Assembly (NCBI RefSeq): GCF_000454065.1
Contig: NZ_KE695654.1
Span: 836-64,835 of the forward strand
DNA length: 64,000 bases
Source: Brevibacillus thermoruber 423
GTDB taxonomy: Bacteria > Bacillota > Bacilli > Brevibacillales > Brevibacillaceae
Direction: 5' to 3'
In this document: positions 1-8,696 of the stretch, piece by piece
Layout of the letters: the number at the start of each line of letters is the position of its first letter
Position numbering within the stretch: the stretch's first letter is position 1
The notes under the pieces: generated by a model
Told to the model about the DNA's origin: nothing
The model's input: the letters and a program-made list of their open reading frames with translations, nothing else
Databases searched by the model: none
Position numbers and translations under genes: made by a program

Positions 1-770
<770 letters not shown>

Positions 771-968
771 GTTGAGTTGAATCGTTAGCTTCAAGAAAAA
801 GAATTGCTAGGCTCGTTCAACGCTTTCGCTGTTCAGTTTTCAAGGAGCATTTCAGATTGGTCAGCCGCCCAGAGGCGACTTTTTTAATTTACCACATCGT
901 TTGCTCGAAAATCAAGTGGTATTTTTTTCAGCGTCGCCGTTTTGCTTGGTTCAGCAGCGACGATTGTT

Positions 969-998
969 AATATAGCACAGACAAAACAAACAAGTCAA
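969..998 (-). promoter_or_regulatory. rrn operon promoter (sigma-A type)
   Basis: On the minus strand there is a TTGACT -35 (993-998) and a TATATT -10 (969-974), 18 bases apart. It faces the 16S gene about 200 bases downstream. The leader between (771-968) is AT-rich, lacks a gene, and carries a TGCTCCTTGAAAACTGAAC stretch near 840-860, a sequence typical of Bacillales rRNA leaders and spacers that takes part in rRNA processing or antitermination. Further rrn promoters may lie nearby. Confidence 0.7.
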
Positions 999-1014
999 TA
1001 GCATTTAAAAAAAT

Positions 1015-1893
1015 TTACTTCAATGAAAGATAGCCGATTTCACTGCCCACACCGTCCTTGCTGCCGCAAGGGACTTCCAGCACGAGCGAACGCTGGACCA
1101 GCTTCTCCAGCAGGATCTCCAGCTCCATCCCGCTGTTGGCGATCAGCGGATGTTCCAGCAGCTCCGCCAACGTCCACGCCCCCTGCTTGCTCCCCATGAT
1201 CTCCAGGAGAAAGCGAACCGATTCCCTCAATTTCGAGGAAAGGAAAAACTCGATCGGCAAGAGCAGCAGCTCCATGCGCTTGTCCAGCGCTTCATCATTG
1301 ACCACCAGCTCTTCGTACAGCTTGCAGACAGCGGGGTCCAACCGTTTGACCTGCGTCCAGAGCTCCGGAGCCGGCTGTTCGCCCTCCGCGAACGCAATCC
1401 ATCTCGCCCAGGCGTGCAGCGTCTTGATCAACGCCAGATAGGCGTCTAGCGGCATGCCCAACTGGAGAAAGTCTTTGGTTTCCTGAAAATGGCGGAGCAT
1501 GCGCGAGTATTCCCTGCACAGCATCCGCTTTTGCAGCGAATCGGACAACCGCCTCAACCGCTGAATCAACTGTTTCGTATGGTCGTCCTTGGCCCAGACC
1601 AATTCCGCCCGCTCCATCCAGGCGGCCATCTGCTCACCCAGACCGTGAACCGCGCTCTTTTCCAGCTCCCAGGCGCTGATGTGCCGCTCAACCACCATCC
1701 GGTCAGACAGCCGGTACTGTTTGACGCTCCCGTTTCCTGCAGCCTGCGTGATCACGAGGAGGTACAGGGGCTCCGCCTGAAACGGGGGGATTTTCAAATG
1801 GTCCGGCATCACCAGCACCGCTTGAACGTCCCGCCGCCGTTGCAGCAGTTTCAGATGAGCCTGGCAGTCTTCAGCCGGCGACCTCTCATTCAC
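1015..1893 (-). CDS. ygxA: Nucleotidyltransferase-like protein YgxA
   Basis: A 292-residue soluble protein with the length and neighbourhood of Bacillus YgxA, which sits beside an rRNA operon and ygzB/perR in B. subtilis. YgxA is classed as nucleotidyltransferase-like, but no function is established. The N-terminal part looks like a degenerate nucleotidyltransferase fold followed by a helical region rich in Leu and Arg. I cannot see a convincing catalytic GS...DxD motif, so activity is uncertain. The start is GTG at 1893, chosen because GAGGAGGGG lies just upstream. The gene ends only 17 bases before the rrn -35 box. Confidence 0.8.
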   Translation of the reverse strand: MNERSPAEDCQAHLKLLQRRRDVQAVLVMPDHLKIPPFQAEPLYLLVITQAAGNGSVKQYRLSDRMVVERHISAWELEKSAVHGLGEQMAAWMERAELVWAKDDHTKQLIQRLRRLSDSLQKRMLCREYSRMLRHFQETKDFLQLGMPLDAYLALIKTLHAWARWIAFAEGEQPAPELWTQVKRLDPAVCKLYEELVVNDEALDKRMELLLLPIEFFLSSKLRESVRFLLEIMGSKQGAWTLAELLEHPLIANSGMELEILLEKLVQRSLVLEVPCGSKDGVGSEIGYLSLK

Positions 1894-1956
1894 TTTTTTC
1901 CCCTCCTCTCCCGCAGTTTGAACTTATGGATTCTACAAGGCTTGTCCGTTTCCTGC

Positions 1957-1984
1957 TTGTCAACAGACAAAACCTTTCTATGCT
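1957..1984 (+). promoter_or_regulatory. Candidate ygzB promoter
   Basis: TTGTCA (1957-1962) and TATGCT (1979-1984) are 16 bases apart, 25 bases before the ygzB start codon. A second -10-like TATACT at 1984-1989 lacks a correctly spaced -35. Divergent from ygxA. Confidence 0.4.
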
Positions 1985-2008
1985 ATACTGGGAACAGGAG
2001 GAATGATA

Positions 2009-2383
2009 ATGAAGAAAACTGACCGCCTGAGCAAGATCAAGCGCATGCGTACCTGGGGCAACTGGAGCATGGGGATCGGCATCCTGCTGATGTATTCCGG
2101 GTATGCGTTTTTTGCCGGTTACCTGGACTTTATTCCGTTCCTTGGCACATGGTTGAAGGGTTCCTACGCCTTTATGACGCTCCTGTTGATCATCGGCTTT
2201 TTGCTGACGATGGGCAGCACCGTCCTGTTCATGATTTCCGGCATGGTGTCCATGTCCGCTCCTCAAGTGGAATGCCCCTCGTGCAAAAAAGTGACGAAAA
2301 TGCTGGGAAAAGAAGACGCCTGTATGTTTTGCGGGCAGCCTCTCCGGCTGGAGGACGAACAGCCGCAGCAAAACCAGACCTGA
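2009..2383 (+). CDS. ygzB: Small membrane protein with zinc ribbon, YgzB (UPF0295)
   Basis: About 124 residues: a basic N-terminus, two membrane segments (roughly residues 20-45 and 55-85), then a cytosolic C-terminal zinc ribbon with CPSC and CMFC pairs. This is the layout of UPF0295/YgzB, a family of unknown function next to perR in Bacillus. An ATG at 2003 directly abuts the AGGAGG site, so the ATG at 2009, six bases after it, is the likely start. The gene faces the GH18 gene and shares a terminator with it. Confidence 0.85.
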   Translation: MKKTDRLSKIKRMRTWGNWSMGIGILLMYSGYAFFAGYLDFIPFLGTWLKGSYAFMTLLLIIGFLLTMGSTVLFMISGMVSMSAPQVECPSCKKVTKMLGKEDACMFCGQPLRLEDEQPQQNQT

Positions 2384-2393
2384 CGAAAAACGA

Positions 2394-2437
2394 CAAAAAA
2401 TCCACCTGCGGCCGATTGGCGCAAGGTGGATTTTTTT
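2394..2437. terminator. Bidirectional terminator between ygzB and the GH18 gene
   Basis: AAAATCCACCT pairs with AGGTGGATTTT around a GC loop, with A and T tracts on both sides, so it can end both converging genes. Confidence 0.85.
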
Positions 2438-2488
2438 CTCCGGTCAAACGTCGTCGCGGCCGGAAAGTCGCGGCCGGAAAAAACGCGT

Positions 2489-4219
2489 TTACTTTCGGTT
2501 CAGCCCGTCATCGATCGCCTTCCAGATCTCGGGCTGTTCGAAGCCGCGCCGCCATGAGGCTACGCCGGCCAGATTGTACTTGTGCACGAGTGCGACCCGC
2601 TTTTGCATGGACGTGACGTCTTCCAGCCACATCTTGTAGACGGCTCCATCGGCAGGGTCCTCATAGCGGACAAACAATTGTCCCGCGTCTTCGTCAAGCG
2701 CGGGAGTCAGCTTGCGCTCCCGCATCCATTCCGCGGCCCCGGCCATCGACAGCGCTTTGGATGTGACCTTGACGCTGCCGTCCGGCTGCTTCACTTCTTT
2801 CCACAACCGGGTGTAAAACGGCACACCCAGCAGCAGTTTCTCGGCCGGCACCTCTTCCAGAACGCCCTGCAGCCCTCTCTCCGTCCACGGCAGGGAAGCG
2901 ACGGAGCCCGCTTTCGGACTGGACGCCCAGTGCTCGTCATAAGTCATCACCGCGATGTAGTCCACGACCTCGGCCAGTGCCGCCCGGTCGTAAAAACGGG
3001 ACCATCTGTCGCTGTCCGATTTGATCGTGACGTCCATGGACACGGTCAGTCCCAGCTCGTGCAGGTACGGAGTCATCTCGCGGACGAATTGGACGAGCCG
3101 CTCCTTGTCCTCCACATAGACGTTTTCGAAATCGATGTTGATGCCGTCCAGATCGTACAGATGGGCGTAGTGCACGATCTGCGCAATCAGGTTTTCCCGC
3201 TTGTCGTAGCTGCCCAATACGGCCTGGGTCCAGTCGGGGTTGAACCCGTTCGTCACCACTCCCCAGACCTGGTATCCGCGCTTGTGGGCCCACTGCACGT
3301 AACCGGGATCCGCCTTGTTGAGCAGCGTGCCTTTGCCGTCCTTCAGCTCAAACCAGGTGGGGGAGACGACGTTCACACCCGGCATGGGACCAATTTTCGC
3401 AACGTCGGGATTGCGGTTGACCACGTGTTCCCAGGTCATGTTGATCTTTTTCCCCAACGGCTTCCACACGGTCGGCTGCTCCCGGACCGGCTGGTCGAGA
3501 CTGACCTTGCGCACCTCGGTCAGCGATACCGCCTCTCTCGGCAGGTAGCCGGCGATCCCTTTGGAGGACAGAACGCGGTACCACTTATCCGTTTCGCCCA
3601 AAATATCGACGGCCTCGCCATTGGGCAGCTCGGCCACATAGGGGGAACGGTGCGTCGCCTCCAGGCGCAGGCGCACCGGATCGTCCCCGCTGACGACGCT
3701 CCCCTGCTGCACGGCGTACCCTTCCTTTTCCACCCGCAGCACCCCGGTGTCGGGATTGCGGCTGAACGAGTAGCGGTACAGTTTTTCCAGAGGCTCGAGC
3801 GGAATGTAGCGGGTGCCGTTCACTTCCTTGACGGGCACCTGCAGGGAAACCGGCCGTTTGTTCAGGTGCGCGACCAGCTCCCCGCTCTGCATGCGCAGCA
3901 CCTTGTCCCTGGTGGTCACGATCACTGATCGGGTCGGCTCGTCCCAATAGATCGCGGGATCGAGGTGTTCCTTGAGAAATTCAAACGGCAGCAGCACCTG
4001 CTCCGCTTCCAGCAGATACGGCTTGTCGTACAGGCTGCCCTGCCAAACGATCGCCTGCCGGCTGCCTCCGTACGGCTCGACGTGTTCATTGGACGGTTTG
4101 ACCATCAAATACCAGTACGCCGCGGCGGCGATTGCCACCAGCAGCAGAAGCATCGGGGTCACGCGCTTTCGCTGGCGCTTGAATCGAGGGCGAGGGGCCA
4201 TTCCCACTTCCAGACTCAC
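2489..4219 (-). CDS. Membrane-anchored GH18 family hydrolase with stalk and SH3 domains
   Basis: The protein has a basic N-terminus, one membrane anchor, then a copper-amine-oxidase-N-like 'stalk' domain (roughly residues 45-160), a short SH3b-like segment, and a C-terminal glycoside hydrolase 18 barrel. The GH18 catalytic signature is present as DGINIDFEN, with the acid Glu as expected. Relatives (YaaH, SleL, YdhD) cut peptidoglycan, often the spore cortex, so an extracytoplasmic cell-wall hydrolase is likely. Substrate and sporulation role are inferred. I place the start at GTG 4219, nine bases after AAGGAG. An upstream TTG at 4255 has no ribosome site. Confidence 0.8.
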   Translation of the reverse strand: MSLEVGMAPRPRFKRQRKRVTPMLLLLVAIAAAAYWYLMVKPSNEHVEPYGGSRQAIVWQGSLYDKPYLLEAEQVLLPFEFLKEHLDPAIYWDEPTRSVIVTTRDKVLRMQSGELVAHLNKRPVSLQVPVKEVNGTRYIPLEPLEKLYRYSFSRNPDTGVLRVEKEGYAVQQGSVVSGDDPVRLRLEATHRSPYVAELPNGEAVDILGETDKWYRVLSSKGIAGYLPREAVSLTEVRKVSLDQPVREQPTVWKPLGKKINMTWEHVVNRNPDVAKIGPMPGVNVVSPTWFELKDGKGTLLNKADPGYVQWAHKRGYQVWGVVTNGFNPDWTQAVLGSYDKRENLIAQIVHYAHLYDLDGINIDFENVYVEDKERLVQFVREMTPYLHELGLTVSMDVTIKSDSDRWSRFYDRAALAEVVDYIAVMTYDEHWASSPKAGSVASLPWTERGLQGVLEEVPAEKLLLGVPFYTRLWKEVKQPDGSVKVTSKALSMAGAAEWMRERKLTPALDEDAGQLFVRYEDPADGAVYKMWLEDVTSMQKRVALVHKYNLAGVASWRRGFEQPEIWKAIDDGLNRK

Positions 4220-4398
4220 AGATTCGCTCTCCTTGCACACGGTCCGCCGGCCCAAAAGAGACCGGCAACCCGGTAGTTTCCACTTTTTTGATCATATGGC
4301 ATTGTCGGTCGATTCACAACCTTTTGTCTGCAGGAACATGTTGGGAAACCGTTCCCTTCCAGAAAGACGAAGCAGACGAAAAAAGGTTACACCGGCAG

Positions 4399-4450
4399 AA
4401 AAAAAACACCTTCTCTCCAACAGGAACAGCCGGTTGAAGCAGAAGGTGTT
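4399..4450 (-). terminator. perR terminator
   Basis: On the minus strand AACACCTTCT pairs with AGAAGGTGTT, followed by a run of eight T residues; it lies just after the perR stop codon. Confidence 0.85.
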
Positions 4451-4469
4451 GATCCGGGGCGCACGCCGC

Positions 4470-4904
4470 TCAATGGGTTTTCTTTTGGCACTCTTCGCAA
4501 ACGCCGTAGATCTCCATGCGGTGCCCGGTCACGCGGAACCCGACCGACTCGGCCGCCGATTCCTCCACGTCCCGCAGGTACGGGAAGTGGAAATCGCGGA
4601 TGGCTCCGCACTCCGTACAGATGGCGTGGTAATGGTCTTCCTCCACGTTGGCGTCAAAGCGGCTGGACGCGTCCCCGTAGGTCAGCTCGCGAACCAGGCC
4701 CGCCTCCTTGAACACGCGCAGATTGTTGTAAACCGTCGCCACGCTCATGTTGGGAAACTTGCCCTCCAGAGCCTTGTATATCTCGTCAGCCGTCGGATGC
4801 GTCATGCTGTCCAACAGATAGGAGAGGATGGCATGACGCTGAGGTGTCATACGTACCCCGGTATTTTTCAGGATTTCAACAGCTTTTTCCACTCGCTGTG
4901 ACAT
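4470..4904 (-). CDS. perR: Peroxide-responsive repressor PerR (Fur family)
   Basis: A 144-residue Fur-family protein that closely follows B. subtilis PerR, including the [10 protein letters not shown] recognition region, [20 protein letters not shown], and the two zinc CxxC pairs (CTEC and CEEC). PerR represses peroxide defence genes (katA, ahpCF, mrgA, zosA and its own gene) and senses H2O2 by iron-catalysed oxidation of metal-binding His residues. The ATG at 4904 matches the homologue start; an upstream TTG would add nine non-homologous residues. Its promoter carries a PerR box, so autoregulation is expected. Confidence 0.95.
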   Translation of the reverse strand: MSQRVEKAVEILKNTGVRMTPQRHAILSYLLDSMTHPTADEIYKALEGKFPNMSVATVYNNLRVFKEAGLVRELTYGDASSRFDANVEEDHYHAICTECGAIRDFHFPYLRDVEESAAESVGFRVTGHRMEIYGVCEECQKKTH

Positions 4905-4965
4905 TGTGTTACACCCCACAGTCTTTCGCAAGACAAACGAACAAGCGTTTCTTGTTTGTGATTGA

Positions 4966-4980
4966 TTAGAATTACTTTAA
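4966..4980. promoter_or_regulatory. PerR box (operator) in the perR promoter
   Basis: TTAGAATTACTTTAA matches the PerR box consensus TTATAATNATTATAA at 12 of 15 positions. It lies just downstream of the -10 box, across the probable transcription start, so bound PerR would block its own promoter. Confidence 0.75.
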
Positions 4981-4983
4981 ATA

Positions 4984-5013
4984 AGTGTACGTCTAGTCGG
5001 CGAAAGCTGTCAA
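4984..5013 (-). promoter_or_regulatory. perR promoter
   Basis: On the minus strand TTGACA (5008-5013) and TACACT (4984-4989) are 18 bases apart, with the PerR box directly downstream. Confidence 0.65.
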
Positions 5014-5056
5014 TATCCCTTCCGCTGAAAAAGGGAATGTGAGGGGCCTCCGTCCA

Positions 5057-5758
5057 TCATTTGGCCGCGATCCGCTTTTCCGTTTTCTTTTTCGCTGCCG
5101 TGGATGTTGACCGCGATTTCTTCGCCTCTGTCTGGGCATACCTGCACATCTCCCGCAGCGGACAGGAGCCGCACTGGGGATTGCGCGCGGCGCACACCCG
5201 ACGTCCGTGCCAGATCAGCCAGTGATGGGCGTCGGACCACTTCTCCCGCGGAATCCGCTTCATCAACTGCCGCTCCACTTCGTCCACGTTGTCGCTTTTC
5301 GCCAGCCCCAGCCGGTTGGCCACGCGGAAGACGTGCGTATCGACTGCGATGGCCGGCACGCCAAACGCGTTGGAGAGGACGACGTTGGCCGTCTTGCGCC
5401 CGACGCCCGGCAGCGCCTCCAGCTCCGCATGGGTTTGCGGCACTTCGCCGTTGTACTTCTCGTAGAGGATGCGGCAGGTCTCCAGGATGTTTTTGCTCTT
5501 ATTTTTATACAAACCCAGCCCTTTTATATGCTCTTCCAGCTCTTCCTGCGTCAAATGGATGAAATGCTCCGGCTTGTTGAACTTTTGGAACAGGGGGCCG
5601 GTGATTTCGTTTACCCGTTTGTCCGTGCACTGCGCCGAGAGAATCGTGGCGATCAAGAGTTCGAACGGCGTTGTGTAGTTCAGCTCGCAGTGAGCGTCCG
5701 GGTACATCTGATAGAGGGTATCGAGAATTTGGTCGACAGGTACTTTTCGTTGCGCCAT
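5057..5758 (-). CDS. nth: Endonuclease III (DNA glycosylase/AP lyase)
   Basis: The 233-residue protein removes oxidised pyrimidines and nicks the abasic site in base-excision repair. The helix-hairpin-helix with the catalytic lysine (LPGVGRKTANVV) and the catalytic aspartate (VDTHVFRV) are present. The [4Fe-4S] site has the normal C-x6-C-x2-C-x5-C spacing near residues 190-206. A lysine/alanine-rich tail of about 25 residues follows and is longer than in B. subtilis Nth. It starts at ATG 5758 after AAAGGGGGA. It stands alone, between perR and a divergent epimerase-like gene. Confidence 0.95.
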   Translation of the reverse strand: MAQRKVPVDQILDTLYQMYPDAHCELNYTTPFELLIATILSAQCTDKRVNEITGPLFQKFNKPEHFIHLTQEELEEHIKGLGLYKNKSKNILETCRILYEKYNGEVPQTHAELEALPGVGRKTANVVLSNAFGVPAIAVDTHVFRVANRLGLAKSDNVDEVERQLMKRIPREKWSDAHHWLIWHGRRVCAARNPQCGSCPLREMCRYAQTEAKKSRSTSTAAKKKTEKRIAAK

Positions 5759-5897
5759 TGGTATGTCCCCCTTTCCTCTTCATTATACGTCCGCCGTCAA
5801 CCCGTCATCCTGTCCTTAGAAAAACGCGGCAGTCGATGGCAGGGCCGGACCAACCCGGTGTAGAATACCATTGGAAGAATGTTACAGGGGGAAGGTG

Positions 5898-6809
5898 ATG
5901 CGGGTGAAGGTATTTCTCACGGGTGCCACCGGTTTTGTGGGAAAAGGCGTGCTGTCCAGGCTGACGGCAGCCGGCCACGAGGTCACCTGTCTGGTCCGTC
6001 CCGGTTCGGAGGCGAAGCTCGCGCGGGCGGAGGCGCACACAGCGCAGGTCACTCCGGCGCCGGGAGACTTGTTCGACCCGGATTCGCTTCGGCGGGCGAT
6101 GGAAGGCTCTGAAGCGGTGATCCATCTGGTCGGCATTATCCGGGAACAGCCTCAAAAGGGCGTGACGTTTTCCCGCATCCACGTCGAGGGTACGCGAAAT
6201 GTGCTGCAGGCGGCCGCACAGGCCGGCGTCCGCCGCTTCGTCCAGATGAGTGCGCTGGGAGCGCGAGCCGGTGCCGCCAGCGCCTATCACCGGACCAAGC
6301 ACGAAGCCGAGGAACTGGTCAGAGCGAGCGGCATCCCGTACGTGATCTTTCGCCCGTCGGTCATCTTCGGGCCGGGAGACGAGTTTGTGAACATGCTGGC
6401 CCATTTGGTCAGGCTTCCCGTCACCCCCGTCATCGGCGACGGTTCCTACCCGCTGCAGCCCGTCGCCCGCGAGACGGTAGCCGACGTCTTTGAACAGGCG
6501 CTGACGCGCGAGAGCGTCACCGGCCAAACGTTTGAAGTGGGAGGTCCCGCGCCTCTCAGCTACAGCGAGATTTTGGACGCCATCGGAGAGGTGATCGGCA
6601 AACGGCCCGTCCGCAAGCTGCACATCCCGGTGGGGCTGATGAAGCCGGTCGTCACGCTGATGGAAGGCTTCTCCTTTTTCCCGATTACCCATACGCAGCT
6701 CACCATGCTGCTCGAGGGCAACGCCTGCTCCGACACGGAAGCCCTGTACAGCGCGTTTGACACGCCCAAAATCCCGTTTCGACAAGGAATTGCCCAGTAT
6801 GTCCGATGA
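5898..6809 (+). CDS. NAD(P)-dependent epimerase/dehydratase-like protein (NDUFA9/NmrA type)
   Basis: A 303-residue atypical short-chain dehydrogenase. A Rossmann glycine motif (GATGFVG) sits at the N-terminus, with a V-LVR strand ending and a YHRTK sequence that fits the YxxxK pair. The overall pattern (GDLFDPDSL, HLVGIIRE, FRPSVIFGPGD) is that of complex-I NDUFA9-like sugar-epimerase relatives. The substrate cannot be deduced. The ATG at 5898 is chosen because AGGGGGAAGG precedes it; upstream in-frame codons lack a site. Monocistronic, ending in a hairpin. Confidence 0.8.
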   Translation: MRVKVFLTGATGFVGKGVLSRLTAAGHEVTCLVRPGSEAKLARAEAHTAQVTPAPGDLFDPDSLRRAMEGSEAVIHLVGIIREQPQKGVTFSRIHVEGTRNVLQAAAQAGVRRFVQMSALGARAGAASAYHRTKHEAEELVRASGIPYVIFRPSVIFGPGDEFVNMLAHLVRLPVTPVIGDGSYPLQPVARETVADVFEQALTRESVTGQTFEVGGPAPLSYSEILDAIGEVIGKRPVRKLHIPVGLMKPVVTLMEGFSFFPITHTQLTMLLEGNACSDTEALYSAFDTPKIPFRQGIAQYVR

Positions 6810-6811
6810 CC

Positions 6812-6847
6812 GGAACAACCCCCGATCACGCATCAGGGGTTGTTCTG
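6812..6847. terminator. Hairpin between converging genes
   Basis: GAACAACCCC..GGGGTTGTTC forms a stem with an eight-base loop. No long T tract follows on either strand, so it is a weak or imperfect terminator. Confidence 0.5.
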
Positions 6848-6851
6848 CCTT

Positions 6852-7658
6852 TCAGCGAATCTCCCGGATGCCTTTGCCACCGCGGTACGCGTGCAGGGTC
6901 CGAACCTCGCCAACGGCAGCGAAGCCGTACCGGCGGTAAACGCGCTCCACGCGATCATTGATCGGGAAGACCAAAAGCCGGGCACCGCCCGTCTCCAAAA
7001 ACCGCTCCTGGGCATGGCGCAGCAGATGGCCGATCAAGCCGCGGCCGCGGAATGCAGGCAGGGTAGCCACGTTTTCCACCCGCATGTACTCCCCGGCGCG
7101 AAGCAGGCAGAGCGAGCTGGCCGGTTCGCCGTCGACACGCAGCAGGTAATGCGCAAAATCGGGATGGGCAAACTCCATGGCAAACGCCTTCTCCCTGACG
7201 TCGCGGCCGCCCAGCTCCGGAATCGACTCGACGATGAGGCAGTCGTCGTAATTGGCCGCCGTCACCGGTTCGATCGCAATCCCTTCCATCGGCCGCACGT
7301 CAGCCAAGCCCCCCTGCCACAACTGCATGGGCGCAGGCAGCGATTCCGTCTGAAAGCCGTGCCGCTCCAACGCCGAAATCAGCGGCTGCTTGTCCTCCGG
7401 CGCGTACACGTACAAGCGGGGAATGATGCCGCGCTGCGAAAAAAACGCAGTGGTCTCACGGACAATCGCTTCCGCTTCGGCTTCCCCGGCGACCGGTCGG
7501 AACACATGGGCGTGATTGGCATCGTAGTGCATGGGATTTTCTTCGTTGACAAACAGCAGCCCCCAGGAACGGGCCTCCATTCGGGAGAACGCCCGCTTGT
7601 ACGCGATGTCCGTCTGTTCCGCAATCGACAGGATTTCAGCCTGAGAGAGGACAGCCAC
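6852..7658 (-). CDS. GNAT family N-acetyltransferase
   Basis: The 268-residue protein has a long N-terminal half, itself acetyltransferase-like, and a clear C-terminal GNAT domain. The acetyl-CoA loop is RGRGLIG, followed by the typical beta-5/alpha-4 segment ending in a YRRYGF motif. Substrate unknown. It starts at GTG 7658, six bases after AAGGTGA. A 409-base untranslated gap lies upstream of it, separating it from the adenosyltransferase gene on the same strand. Confidence 0.8.
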   Translation of the reverse strand: MAVLSQAEILSIAEQTDIAYKRAFSRMEARSWGLLFVNEENPMHYDANHAHVFRPVAGEAEAEAIVRETTAFFSQRGIIPRLYVYAPEDKQPLISALERHGFQTESLPAPMQLWQGGLADVRPMEGIAIEPVTAANYDDCLIVESIPELGGRDVREKAFAMEFAHPDFAHYLLRVDGEPASSLCLLRAGEYMRVENVATLPAFRGRGLIGHLLRHAQERFLETGGARLLVFPINDRVERVYRRYGFAAVGEVRTLHAYRGGKGIREIR

Positions 7659-8067
7659 TCTGGGTCACCTTCCTTCTTTCATGATGGGAAAACGGCGGAC
7701 ACGGCGCAGCAGATGGCCGATTGGCTGCGACGCGCTCCGTCTCCAGGTTGTGCTCAGCGTAAGCAGCGAGACTACCGTCAAGGGTTTGGTCGTCTAAACG
7801 TCCGCCGGTTCGACGGCATATTCCTCGCGAGTAGATAATAATTTCGAAAAATTAAGTTTCTTCTCGGCAAGTTGAAACCTCGTGATCCTGCCTTTGCCCG
7901 GATTGCTCCCTATCGGTTCAGGGGCATGGCCGGACCGGCCGCTCCTGTTCAACCAGCGGCCGGCGACCGGGCCTTGGCACTCACGGCAAACAAGCTGCTC
8001 AGGCGCTGACTGCCCCCTGCCTTCTGCCTTCTACCTTCTGCCTTTTACTGATGCCCGTGCTACACGG
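7659..8067 (-). other. Gene-free 409-bp region upstream of the GNAT gene
   Basis: I find no credible coding frame. Read on the minus strand it holds a short hairpin after the adenosyltransferase stop, the purine-rich repeat at 8021-8047, a GC-rich 9-bp hairpin near 7930-7965 (CCGGCCGCT/AGCGGCCGG), an AT-rich patch near 7835-7865, and an 8-bp long-range pair CGGCGGAC/GTCCGCCG (7693-7700 with 7799-7806). This may be a structured leader. None of the riboswitch cores I know (cobalamin, c-di-GMP, SAM) is recognisable. Confidence 0.4.
8021..8047. repeat. Short purine/pyrimidine tandem repeat
   Basis: Four imperfect copies of a 7-base unit CTGCCTT or CTACCTT, all-pyrimidine apart from one purine per unit, just after the adenosyltransferase gene. 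Confidence 0.6.
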
Positions 8068-8628
8068 TCAATCCGTTCCCTGTTCGTGCAGATGCTGCTC
8101 CGCCCGGCCCGTTTCCCGGTTGACCCAGCGGGCGACGACAAACAGGTAATCGGAGAGACGGTTCAAATACTTGACCACCGCGCCGTTCACCTGCTCCTGA
8201 CGGCTGACCAGCACCGCCTTGCGCTCCGCTCTCCTCACTACCGTCCGCGCCACGTGAAAAGCGGCCGCAGCGGGGTGGCCGCCGGGCAGGATAAAGTTGG
8301 AGAGCGGCGGCAGGGTCGCGTCCAGCTTGTCGATCTCTTCTTCCAAAAACTGAACATCCTCGTCGCGGATCGGCCAGCCCACCGGTTTTCCTTCCGGCGT
8401 CGCCAGCTCCGCTCCGATGTGGAAGAGCTTGGTCTGCACGACGTGAAACACGCCCCGCAGTTCGTTCCAGGCTTCCCCGTCAGGCAGCAGCGACAGAGCC
8501 AGCCCGATGGCGGAGTTGGCCTCGTCGCACGTGCCGTACGCCTCCACCCGGTCGGCGTGCTTGGGAACGCGCACGCCGGATACCAGGGACGTTTCCCCTT
8601 TGTCGCCCGATTTGGTATAGATTTTCAC
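8068..8628 (-). CDS. pduO: ATP:cob(I)alamin adenosyltransferase, PduO type
   Basis: It transfers the adenosyl group of ATP to cob(I)alamin to make coenzyme B12. The 186-residue protein starts with the family P-loop-like motif KIYTKSGDKGETSL and has the active-site helix RVEAYGTCDEANSAIG and the C-terminal LNRLSDYLFVVAR signature. The start is GTG 8628, five bases after GGGGGG; upstream in-frame codons would add 24 non-family residues. It is the last gene of an operon with a methyltransferase and an M42 peptidase, which shows no obvious pathway link. Confidence 0.93.
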   Translation of the reverse strand: MKIYTKSGDKGETSLVSGVRVPKHADRVEAYGTCDEANSAIGLALSLLPDGEAWNELRGVFHVVQTKLFHIGAELATPEGKPVGWPIRDEDVQFLEEEIDKLDATLPPLSNFILPGGHPAAAAFHVARTVVRRAERKAVLVSRQEQVNGAVVKYLNRLSDYLFVVARWVNRETGRAEQHLHEQGTD

Positions 8629-8696
8629 AAACAGCCCCCCATTCCCGTTATTTCCCTGGAAATCGACAACACGCTGCTTTTCGACGCGCCGCCGGT

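Noticed and set aside
2582..3928. 448-codon frame antisense to the GH18 gene
   Set aside because: It opposes a gene with clear catalytic motifs and has no domain or ribosome site.
8021..8047. CRISPR-like short repeats
   Set aside because: Only four 7-base units without spacers; no array or cas genes in the window.
7659..8067. Possible cobalamin riboswitch next to the adenosyltransferase
   Set aside because: The B12 core and GGTGnnAnTCC blocks are absent on both strands, and the region lies downstream, not upstream, of that gene.
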